The notes below the pieces were generated by a model, which was given only the letters and a program-made list of their open reading frames with translations, was not told the DNA's origin and ran no database searches. A stretch of 64,000 bases of DNA, taken from positions 15,316 through 79,315 of the forward strand of contig NZ_CAMLSE010000035.1 of the NCBI RefSeq assembly GCF_946482605.1, given 5' to 3'. This document shows positions 17,953 to 25,394 of the stretch, in pieces (position 1 is the stretch's first letter; each line of letters opens with the position of its first letter). The translations under genes and the position numbers were made by a program. This DNA is from an uncultured Dyadobacter sp. GTDB lineage: Bacteria; Bacteroidota; Bacteroidia; Cytophagales; Spirosomataceae.

Positions 17953-19269
17953 ATGTTTAGAAAATACCTGTTCGCACTGATCCTTGGAGCAGCTGCACTT
18001 TCCTGCAATACAAAGCCCAAAGAAGGCCATGCAGAAGCCGGGATCGATGAAATTGCCCGGGAATACGTCAAACTCGGTCTCCTGATCGGCCAGTACGACA
18101 GCGACTTTGTAGACGCTTACTACGGCCCCGACTCGCTCAAACCTGTGAAACGTGACAGCAGCGGTTTTCCCAAGGAAGCTCTTCTCGCGAAAGTAAACCG
18201 GTTGAAGCATGCCATTTCACAATTATCAGGCACGCGGGAAGACGCCGAAGTCCGGGGACGTGCCGAATGGCTGACAGCGCAGTTAACTGCATTTGAACGC
18301 CGGATCCATGTGTTTTCCAACACTTTTGTCCCTTTCGACTCGGAATCAAAACAACTTTTCGACGCGGTAGCACCGGTTTATGACGAGCAGCATTTCCGGG
18401 ATCTGATCGCCCGTCTCGACGGCATACTTCCCGGGAAGGGTCCCATTCCAGGTCGGTTTCAAAAACTGGCTGCCCGCTTTTTGATCCCTGAGAACCGGAT
18501 AGACACTGTTTTCAGAGCTGCCATCGCCGAGGCCCGCGCTCGCACGCTTGCGCATTACAAGCTGCCGCCGGAGGAAACGTTTCAGCTTGAATATGTACAC
18601 GATAAACCATGGTCGGGCTATAACTGGTACAAAGGCCACTACAAGAGTCTGATCCAGATCAACGTCAGTCAGCCCATTTACATTGAAAGGGCCATTGATC
18701 TCGCCTGTCACGAAGGTTACCCCGGGCACCATGTCTACAATGCGTTGCTCGAAAAGAACCTCTTCCGCGACAAGGGATGGACCGAAATCTCGCTCTATCC
18801 GCTGTTCAGTCCGCAATCGTTGATCGCCGAGGGAAGCGCCAATTACGGGATTTCGGTGGCATTCCCGGGCAGCGAGCAAAAGGCATTTTGCAAGCAGACA
18901 TTGATGCCGCTGGCCGGCATGGACACCACCATGGCCGATGTTTATTTTGAAGCCCTGGCTATCCGCTCCGGCCTGAACTACGCGCGGAACGAAGTAGCCC
19001 GCGGAATGCTCGACCACGGTATGAGTGAACAGGAGGCCGCGAGATGGCTGACTGATTACTGCCTGCTACCGCCAAAGGGTGCGACGGATTACATACGCTT
19101 CATCAAAAAATACAGGAGCTACGTCATCAACTACAATTACGGCCAGGACATCGTAAAACAGTACATTGAATCGCGGGGAGGTACAGCCGCCGACCCGGCA
19201 AAAAGATGGACGTTGTTTCAGAAATTACTGAGTACCCAGAACAAGGCGAGCGACCTCCTGACACCTTAG
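17953..19269 (+). CDS. DUF885-like lipoprotein with HEGYPGHH motif
   Basis: 438 residues. The N-terminal signal (KYLFALILGAAALSC) ends in a lipobox Cys at about residue 17, so it is an envelope lipoprotein. The core motif HEGYPGHH (about residue 255) is the HExxxGHH-like signature of the DUF885 family, thought to be zinc metallopeptidases. The downstream EGSANYG supplies a further acidic residue, as expected for a third zinc ligand. The N-terminal half is helical. Substrate is unknown. The gene stands alone, with no close same-strand upstream neighbour. Confidence 0.8.
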   Translation: MFRKYLFALILGAAALSCNTKPKEGHAEAGIDEIAREYVKLGLLIGQYDSDFVDAYYGPDSLKPVKRDSSGFPKEALLAKVNRLKHAISQLSGTREDAEVRGRAEWLTAQLTAFERRIHVFSNTFVPFDSESKQLFDAVAPVYDEQHFRDLIARLDGILPGKGPIPGRFQKLAARFLIPENRIDTVFRAAIAEARARTLAHYKLPPEETFQLEYVHDKPWSGYNWYKGHYKSLIQINVSQPIYIERAIDLACHEGYPGHHVYNALLEKNLFRDKGWTEISLYPLFSPQSLIAEGSANYGISVAFPGSEQKAFCKQTLMPLAGMDTTMADVYFEALAIRSGLNYARNEVARGMLDHGMSEQEAARWLTDYCLLPPKGATDYIRFIKKYRSYVINYNYGQDIVKQYIESRGGTAADPAKRWTLFQKLLSTQNKASDLLTP

Positions 19270-19389
19270 GGTGATCGGGATCGTTAATGGCCGTGTGCGT
19301 AAACAACAGGCTCCAAAGCCCGGTTCTCCTTCGAAAAGTAGTTGAAATGACCTATATTGAACTTCATTTAACTACTCGCATGACCAATC

Positions 19390-20289
19390 TTGAAAAATTT
19401 TAATTCACTCCAAAAAAAGAACAGATTCACCTCCGTCGGCACCCTTGCATTGCATTGTGCGGCTACATTAACCGGCATTCTGTCCCTAGTCACAACCGCC
19501 TGGGCGCAACCATCCACTCCACCGAAGACTTACACCTGCTACCTTGCAGACCGCAAAATCAGCATTGATGGCCGGCTGAATGAGCAGGCATGGAAAAAGG
19601 CACCCTGGACGTCCTCATTTGTCGATATTGAAGGAGACAAAAAGCCGCTGCCATTGCAGGAGACCCGCGCCAAGATGCTTTGGGATGATGAATACCTCTA
19701 CATTGGCGCACAGATCGAAGAAGAACACATTTGGGCATATCAGGACAAAAAAGACCAGATCGTATATCTTGAAAATGATTTTGAAGTCTTCATCGACCCC
19801 GACGGCGATACCGAGAACTATTACGAACTGGAAATCAATGCGATCAACAACACCTTTGATCTCTTTCTTCCCAAAACTTACCGGAAAGGCGGGAGAGCCC
19901 AGATCAAATGGGACATCGCGGGGCTCAAATCGGCGGTGTCGGTCGAAGGCACTGTAAACGACGCCTCAGATAAGGATAAGCGATGGTTTGTAGAGATCGC
20001 AATCCCCTTTAAGGCACTTTCTACCGACGACGTACCACCACTCATTCCGCAGCACGGCTCCGAATGGCGCATTAACTTTTCACGCGTGAACTGGCAACAC
20101 GAAGTAAGTGATGCAGGCCGGTACAGCCGCAAACGGAATGCCGAAACGGGGAAGATCGTGCCGGAGTACAATTGGGTGTGGTCGCCGCAAGGAGTCATCA
20201 ATATGCATTTTCCCGAATTCTGGGGCAGGTTGTATTTCAGCAGGGAAAAGCCTGGAAAAACTCCCGTGGCTGACGTCCATTACCCTTAA
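19390..20289 (+). CDS. secreted CBM9-like carbohydrate-binding protein
   Basis: 299 residues from a TTG start. A nearby ATG at 19380 is in another frame and stops after seven codons, while the TTG frame gives a proper signal peptide ending TTAWAQ. The body is a family-9-like carbohydrate-binding/DOMON-like beta-sandwich: IDGRLNEQAWKKAPW, MLWDDEYLYIGAQIEE, YLENDFEVFIDPDGD and YELEINAIN are the usual conserved blocks. Such single-domain proteins are common in Bacteroidota and bind sugars or haem-like ligands; no enzyme domain is fused. The next gene starts 14 bp later on the same strand, so the two are probably co-transcribed. Confidence 0.82.
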   Translation: MKNFNSLQKKNRFTSVGTLALHCAATLTGILSLVTTAWAQPSTPPKTYTCYLADRKISIDGRLNEQAWKKAPWTSSFVDIEGDKKPLPLQETRAKMLWDDEYLYIGAQIEEEHIWAYQDKKDQIVYLENDFEVFIDPDGDTENYYELEINAINNTFDLFLPKTYRKGGRAQIKWDIAGLKSAVSVEGTVNDASDKDKRWFVEIAIPFKALSTDDVPPLIPQHGSEWRINFSRVNWQHEVSDAGRYSRKRNAETGKIVPEYNWVWSPQGVINMHFPEFWGRLYFSREKPGKTPVADVHYP

Positions 20290-20303
20290 ACCTTCGAAAA
20301 TTG

Positions 20304-21233
20304 ATGAGAAGATTGCTCCTTTTCGCCCTCCTCGCATTGGCGCCGGGTCGTGTTTGCGCCCAACCGAATGCCATTGGAAAAACAACAATTGACAAAAAGT
20401 TGGTTGCCAAACTGGAAAAGGCGCTGGAAGGCTTCCATGGTGAAGCCGGAGTGTATGTCCGCCATTTAAAAACCAACCGGAAAGCGGCTGTGAATGCCGA
20501 CACGCTCTTCCCTACGGCCAGCATGATCAAAGTCCCGATTATGTGCGGCATCTTCGATAAGATCAACAAGGGCGAAGTCCGGTTCGATCAGGAACTTATT
20601 TACCGGGATTCGCTGAAATATGATAATGGCATTGTCGGATCGTTCCGCGACAGTACAAGGATCGCATTGCCCAAAGTCGTCCATCTGATGATTTCGCAGA
20701 GCGACAACACGGGCAGTTTGTGGTTACAGGCCATGGCGGGCGGTGGAGCGACCATTAACCAATGGCTTGCCGCGAATGGCTTCGCAAATATCCGGGTCAA
20801 TTCCCGCACGCCGGGGAGAAAAGATGCACAGGCCAGGTATGGTTGGGGCCAGACAACACCCAGGGAAATGGCGGAACTCGTCGCTATGATACGCAATGGA
20901 AAAGCCATTAGCCCGGCTGCAAGCGAGCGGATGTACCGCTATCTGGGTATGCAGTTCTGGGATGGGGAGGCCATCTCGCAGGTGCCGTCCGAGGTAAAGG
21001 TAGCCGCCAAAACCGGCGCTGTCAATCAGGCAAAGTCCGAAGTACTGCTGGTCCATGCGCCCCATGGCGACTATGTGTTCTGCATTACCACTAAAAATCA
21101 GCAGGACCAGACCTGGCAAAAGCAAAACGAAGGATATGTCCTGATCCGGAAGATTTCCGCCCTGATCTGGGATCACTTCGAACCAAAAAGCAAATGGAAG
21201 CCTGCCGACGGAGCAGACCAGTTCTGGTTTTAG
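20304..21233 (+). CDS. class A beta-lactamase-fold serine hydrolase
   Basis: 309 residues from the ATG at 20304; a TTG directly before it would add one residue. The signal peptide is MRRLLLFALLALAPGRVCAQ. Active-site motifs of the penicilloyl-serine fold are present: SxxK as SMIK (TASMIKVPIM), SDN as SQSDNTGS, and KTG as AAKTGAVNQAKSE. The Glu166 omega-loop motif ExxLN of true class A beta-lactamases is not visible (the loop reads RTPGRKDAQARYGWGQTTP). It may therefore be an esterase, a peptidoglycan-active enzyme or a poor beta-lactamase. Periplasmic. Co-transcribed with the CBM9-like gene. Confidence 0.85.
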   Translation: MRRLLLFALLALAPGRVCAQPNAIGKTTIDKKLVAKLEKALEGFHGEAGVYVRHLKTNRKAAVNADTLFPTASMIKVPIMCGIFDKINKGEVRFDQELIYRDSLKYDNGIVGSFRDSTRIALPKVVHLMISQSDNTGSLWLQAMAGGGATINQWLAANGFANIRVNSRTPGRKDAQARYGWGQTTPREMAELVAMIRNGKAISPAASERMYRYLGMQFWDGEAISQVPSEVKVAAKTGAVNQAKSEVLLVHAPHGDYVFCITTKNQQDQTWQKQNEGYVLIRKISALIWDHFEPKSKWKPADGADQFWF

Positions 21234-21236
21234 AAG

Positions 21237-21270
21237 AAACCGGCAAGCTCAGCAGCCTGCCGGTTTTTTT
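21237..21270. terminator. intrinsic terminator between convergent genes
   Basis: AAACCGGCA / TGCCGGTTT stem (9 bp, 12-base loop) followed by TTTT. It lies directly after the serine-hydrolase stop and ends at the stop codon of the convergent lipoprotein gene. It suits the plus-strand transcript best. Confidence 0.85.
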
Positions 21271-22478
21271 CAATGTCCTTCACTCGATTCAAATCCCAGA
21301 ATGCTCAGCCGGTAAGGTGCAGCAGATACATTCACCTTATTTGTTTTGGATAGGTCTTTGGCGTTGACCACCAGTAATTCCCCGGTTTTAGGCTGGGTAA
21401 TGTAAATGTAGCGCGAAGTCGCTTCCAGCTGCGGCTTTTGGGTTTCATCCTTTGCGGTGGCCGGCAGCACATTCCCCGTAGCTTTCACAGCATTGGTTTT
21501 CAGGTCGAATACACGTAGCTCGCCACTGTGCAGCAATACCACAAGGTTATTCCCTGCATAATCGACTTTCGCCTGCATGATGTCCGTGTGTGCGAGGATT
21601 GGGGTAACCGCATTGCTGGCTACGTCGATCAGGTAAACGCCCTTCGCTGCGGTATAACCCAGGAATTTGCCCGCACCCTTTGCTTCCAGGATCGAGCCGA
21701 ACCATGCGTCGCCGAAGTCTGCCGGATGCGCGATCAGTCTCTGGTTACCATCCGGCCCCACGGCCAGGATACCGCTGGCCGATCCGAACAGCGAAATACT
21801 TCCATTCGTAGCATTGCCATGAACTCCTTTGGTTTGAACTGTGGAAGCAAAAAGTGTTTTACCGGAACCGTCGATGATCTTGACACGTTCGGGCAGTGAA
21901 CCTGCCACCGACCCATCTTTCACCGTTATGGCGTAAGTACCATTGTCGAACTTGGTCATGGCACCGTGATGCGCCACATTCCCTGCATTAATGACGGTCA
22001 TTTTTTTACCAGCCGTATGAAAATCACCTTCTTTGGCAACACTCAAAGTACCGTCACCATCATTGAAAGTGATGATCTCGTCACCTTTGCTTTTGAAATG
22101 CGTCGGCTTGTTTCCGTCCCCGGTCAGTGCTCCAAACTTCGGGGTACCCTTCACATCTACGTGGTCGCCATGGCCTTCCAAACCGATGTCGAACAGCTGC
22201 ACGAAATTATTGGCACCATTCACAATCGCACCGAAACGCCCGGCTTGGGTACCGTACAATGCAGATTTGGGATACTTTGCCTCAAATTTCTCCACCGAAC
22301 GCTTCGACGGATCAACCAGGGATATTTCCGTAGAACTCTCGTCACTCACCATCACTCTGATAAACTTGTACTCCGTGTCCTCCACCGGATCAACGCCCTT
22401 TTCTTTGTCGTCATCGCAAGCGGTGAGCAGTGAACCCGCTGCTACAAACAGCAGCGCTTTGAATAAATGCTTTTTCAT
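21270..22478 (-). CDS. beta-propeller-like lipoprotein, possible AztD-type zinc chaperone
   Basis: 402 residues from the ATG at 22478, which gives a lipoprotein signal (MKKHLFKALLFVAAGSLLTAC) with acidic DDDKEKG after the Cys; a longer frame upstream runs into the operator DNA and is not used. The chain looks like a seven-blade beta-propeller (repeated short strands such as DGTLSVAKEG, LRVFDLKTNA, YIYITQPKTGELLVV). Histidine clusters GHGDHVD, VAHHGAM and GVHGN lie in loops, as in the periplasmic zinc metallochaperone AztD. The AztD assignment is tentative and rests on the histidines, the fold and the operator pair upstream. No zinc ABC transporter gene is adjacent. Confidence 0.7.
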   Translation of the reverse strand: MKKHLFKALLFVAAGSLLTACDDDKEKGVDPVEDTEYKFIRVMVSDESSTEISLVDPSKRSVEKFEAKYPKSALYGTQAGRFGAIVNGANNFVQLFDIGLEGHGDHVDVKGTPKFGALTGDGNKPTHFKSKGDEIITFNDGDGTLSVAKEGDFHTAGKKMTVINAGNVAHHGAMTKFDNGTYAITVKDGSVAGSLPERVKIIDGSGKTLFASTVQTKGVHGNATNGSISLFGSASGILAVGPDGNQRLIAHPADFGDAWFGSILEAKGAGKFLGYTAAKGVYLIDVASNAVTPILAHTDIMQAKVDYAGNNLVVLLHSGELRVFDLKTNAVKATGNVLPATAKDETQKPQLEATSRYIYITQPKTGELLVVNAKDLSKTNKVNVSAAPYRLSILGFESSEGH

Positions 22479-22492
22479 AAAAAAATCTTTAT

Positions 22493-22509
22493 ATGCAACA
22501 ATGATGCAA
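22493..22509. promoter_or_regulatory. operator 1 (metal-regulator-like)
   Basis: ATGCAACAATGATGCAA, an imperfect dyad that matches operator 2 at 12 of 17 positions. It overlaps the -7 element and the likely transcription start of the lipoprotein gene, so a bound protein would block initiation. Confidence 0.6.
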
Positions 22510-22538
22510 ATGTAGTTTTGAATAGACCACAAATGCAA
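22507..22538 (-). promoter_or_regulatory. promoter of the AztD-like lipoprotein gene
   Basis: Minus strand: TTG (22538-22536), 21-bp spacer, TACATTTG (22514-22507). The -7 fits TAnnTTTG exactly; the spacer is one base longer than ideal. The leader to the ATG at 22478 would be about 20-25 nt. Confidence 0.6.
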
Positions 22539-22549
22539 CATAGTTGCAT
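22533..22549. promoter_or_regulatory. operator 2 (metal-regulator-like)
   Basis: ATGCAACATAGTTGCAT, a perfect 7-3-7 dyad typical in size of Fur/Zur-family sites. It covers the -33 element and its centre is 40 bp (about four helical turns) from operator 1, so two dimers would sit on the same face of the DNA. Confidence 0.65.
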
Positions 22550-22596
22550 ATAAAGATTAAAAAAGAATTAAAACTCTTTCTTGTTGCGTAAATAGT

Positions 22597-22884
22597 CTAT
22601 GCCAAAGCTTCGCGCAACAAACTTCTGCTTTCCTTCTTCACGAAAGTAATGGGCACAAATTCATCATTGGGCGCGCCAATGTAATATACGGTCCACTCCG
22701 GGTCGTGATGCGACAGCATTTCGCTAATGCAATCGGCCCTGTGGGCCACCGGATTCGTGCAGTCCTCCCAGTAAAACAATTCTACGCGATAGAACAGGTT
22801 CTGCTTGATTCCGTTGATCGTTACTTCGACTTTGATCTCCTGCTTACCTTGAAGCGGTGGGATGGGGATAGCAATGTGGCTCAT
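22597..22884 (-). CDS. small conserved protein of unknown function
   Basis: 95 residues with no signal peptide or membrane helix. The sequence is mixed alpha/beta with several aromatic residues and two Cys in DCTNPVAHRADC. I recognise no domain. It sits 49 bp after the stop of P1 on the same strand and could be the last gene of the P2-P1 unit, or independent. It also lies upstream of the AztD-like gene, with the operator region between them. Confidence 0.55.
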   Translation of the reverse strand: MSHIAIPIPPLQGKQEIKVEVTINGIKQNLFYRVELFYWEDCTNPVAHRADCISEMLSHHDPEWTVYYIGAPNDEFVPITFVKKESRSLLREALA

Positions 22885-22933
22885 GGATTATGCGTTTATC
22901 GATTCATTTTCACACCAAACATTTAGAAATTCG

Positions 22934-25384
22934 CTACTCCGTTTTCAGGGACTTTACCGGGTTTGTCAAGGCTGCCCTGATACTTTGAAAACTAACCGTC
23001 AGCAGGGTAATGCCGAGGGTTACCAAGCCTGCCAGGCCAAAAATCCACCAGGCGACATCGGTTTTAAAGGCAAAATTTGACAACCATTTGTTCATGCCGT
23101 ACCAGGCCATCGGACTGGCGATCAGAAGCGAAACGGTGACCAGTATGAGGAAGTCTTTGGAAAGGAGCTCCACGATACTTCGCACCGAAGCACCCAGCAC
23201 CTTCCGGATGCCAATCTCTTTCGTTCGCTGCTGGGTTGCGATCGAAACCAAACCATAAAGGCCAAGACAGGAGATCAGGATGGCCAGACCGGCGAAGTAG
23301 CCAACCAATTTACTCAACCGTTGCTCATTAGCATACGACTCAGCAATGCTCTGGTCCAGAAACTGGTAGTCAAAGCCCTTTTCGGGAAAGAACTTGTCCC
23401 ATTCGCGCCCCATCGAGGCCAGCGTTTGATCGAGCGCCGTTGGAGACACTTTCACGGACATTTGTGTAAAAAGGTTCTGATCTATGTGGAAGAGCACACT
23501 TTGAATGGGATTTTGTAGCGACTGCGTATGAAAATCCTTCAACACCCCGACGATTCTCCCCTGCTTTCCTTCCAGATTAATGCCTTTGTTCAACGCTTCG
23601 GCCGCCGACTTCCACCCGAGTTGCTTCACGCCGGTCTCGTTGATGAGAAAGCCGGCAATCTTATCCGTCGGATAGCGCTCAGAAAGGTCTCGACCCGCTG
23701 CCAGTTTCAGGCCATAGGTTTTCACAAAATTAAAATCGATTCCGATCGCCCCTACAAAGAGGTTGGCATCCTGCGTTTTTCCCTCCGGAACTACATTCCG
23801 TTGGACGGCCCCCGCCGCCATGCGCTGGGTAGCAAATGTAACTTCCTGCACCGCCGGGTTTTGCAATAAGGTTTCCCGGAAGGTTTTAAGTCGCTGATAG
23901 GAACTGTCGCTGGGTGTAGCGAATACATTGGTGATCTTTTCATTCCGGATGTCGGCTGTAATAATGTAGTCTTTATGGAAACCAACCGGCTGCTCCATTA
24001 AAAACCGAAGTTGCCGAAACACCACCATAGCCCCGATAATCAATACAATAGAAGCAATGAACTGAAAACCCAGCAACGCCTGCCTGATGCTCCCTCCCCT
24101 TGCCTTACCGCTCACAAAGCTGCCTTTCAACGTCACGATCGGTTGAAAACGAGCCACAAAGAATGCGGGATAACTGCCTGATACAAGGCCCGCCATGACA
24201 GCAACCAAGACAAAAGCAATGAGTAGTCCCGGATTTTGCAACAGGTACACCCAGGTAAGCTGCTTGTTGGTCAGCATGTTCAACACAGGGAAAAGCACCG
24301 CGATGAGTATAACCGAAAAGAACAATGCAATGCCGCTGAGCAGCAGCGACTCGCCCAGGAACTGTGCAACGATCTGTCCTTTTTCACTCCCCAGCGTCTT
24401 TCTGATACCCACTTCCCGCGCGCGTTGCAGCGAGCGGGCGGTGGAAAGGTTGATAAAGTTGATACAGGCAATCAGCAACGTGAGAATACCAATGCCGGTA
24501 AATACATAAACGTACGTCATGCTGCCCGTCGGCTCAGGGTTCCCCTCCACTTCGGGATTCAGGTGGATGTCACCCAACGGCTGCAACTGGTACTGTATAT
24601 CTTTCGCGATCTGCGCATCGGCATGCGTTTTGAGAAATTGAGGCATCCGGGCGTTCACACTTTGGGCGTCTGTTCCAGGCCGTAGCAACACGTAGGTAGC
24701 CGAATGCGTGATAACCCAGTTTTGGGGCAAGTTTCTGCGGACCAATTCGCTTTCGGTGGCAAACATCGTCTTGTAGTCCGACAACAAATCGATCCGGATA
24801 TGGGAGTTGTCCGGAAATTCCCTTACAACCCCGGTTATCTTCATCGGATGTGTTCCTTCATAAATAACTGTCTTGCCGAGCGCCGGCGCATTCCCGAAAT
24901 ACTTGCGCGCGATGCGGTCGTTGATCACCAGCGAATAGGCATGCTTCAATGCTGTTTTCGGGTCTCCTTCAATGAATTCAAACGAAAAAATATCAGTCAA
25001 TGTCGAATCCGCGAAGAAAAAATGGTCCTCGTCAAACTTAACCGGTCTGGGGCTGCTGGTACCCGGCACCTCAATAGTGGCATTGCTCCGGTAAACACGC
25101 GCCGATCGTTCGACCTCGGAAAAGTAGTCGGGCAGCAGAGGCGATGCGACCGTTGGGGTAAGTCCGATGTAAATGGAGTATCCCGCAAACTTGGGCATGT
25201 AATTCAGCCTGTAAATGCGGTCATGTTTGGCGTGGAACGTGTCGTAGCTCAGCTCATGCCGCACAAAAACCATGATCAGAAAACAGCATGTCAGCCCGAT
25301 CGTGAGTCCTAAGACATTAATCAGCGAAAAGCCCTTGTGCCGTTGCAGGTTCCTCAGGGCAATTTTAAAGTAGTTTTGGATCAT
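22934..25384 (-). CDS. P1: FtsX/MacB-type ABC permease
   Basis: 816 residues. Layout seen in all complete members of this run: one N-terminal membrane helix (about 20-43), a first periplasmic MacB_PCD-like domain, an FtsX block of three helices (about 290-415), a fifth helix (about 440-460), a second periplasmic domain, and a final FtsX block (about 695-805). These are permeases of ABC systems that move or mechanically act on envelope substrates; the ATPase is a separate protein. Distinctive here: DIHLNPEVEGNPEPTGS just before helix 2, GIRKTLGS in the first FtsX block and GIRKVLGAS in the second, and a C-terminus NPVKSLKTE. It follows P2 by 10 bp, so the two share a transcript. Confidence 0.9.
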   Translation of the reverse strand: MIQNYFKIALRNLQRHKGFSLINVLGLTIGLTCCFLIMVFVRHELSYDTFHAKHDRIYRLNYMPKFAGYSIYIGLTPTVASPLLPDYFSEVERSARVYRSNATIEVPGTSSPRPVKFDEDHFFFADSTLTDIFSFEFIEGDPKTALKHAYSLVINDRIARKYFGNAPALGKTVIYEGTHPMKITGVVREFPDNSHIRIDLLSDYKTMFATESELVRRNLPQNWVITHSATYVLLRPGTDAQSVNARMPQFLKTHADAQIAKDIQYQLQPLGDIHLNPEVEGNPEPTGSMTYVYVFTGIGILTLLIACINFINLSTARSLQRAREVGIRKTLGSEKGQIVAQFLGESLLLSGIALFFSVILIAVLFPVLNMLTNKQLTWVYLLQNPGLLIAFVLVAVMAGLVSGSYPAFFVARFQPIVTLKGSFVSGKARGGSIRQALLGFQFIASIVLIIGAMVVFRQLRFLMEQPVGFHKDYIITADIRNEKITNVFATPSDSSYQRLKTFRETLLQNPAVQEVTFATQRMAAGAVQRNVVPEGKTQDANLFVGAIGIDFNFVKTYGLKLAAGRDLSERYPTDKIAGFLINETGVKQLGWKSAAEALNKGINLEGKQGRIVGVLKDFHTQSLQNPIQSVLFHIDQNLFTQMSVKVSPTALDQTLASMGREWDKFFPEKGFDYQFLDQSIAESYANEQRLSKLVGYFAGLAILISCLGLYGLVSIATQQRTKEIGIRKVLGASVRSIVELLSKDFLILVTVSLLIASPMAWYGMNKWLSNFAFKTDVAWWIFGLAGLVTLGITLLTVSFQSIRAALTNPVKSLKTE

Positions 25385-25394
25385 GGTCTGGAAT

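Larger units (their letters stand above)
22484..22558. repeat. perfect 16-bp inverted repeat spanning the promoter
   Basis: Arms AATCTTTATATGCAAC (22484-22499) and GTTGCATATAAAGATT (22543-22558) are exact reverse complements separated by 43 bp. The arms extend beyond the operator halves, which is more symmetry than two operators need. They enclose the -7 element and the start-site side of the promoter. Confidence 0.9.
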
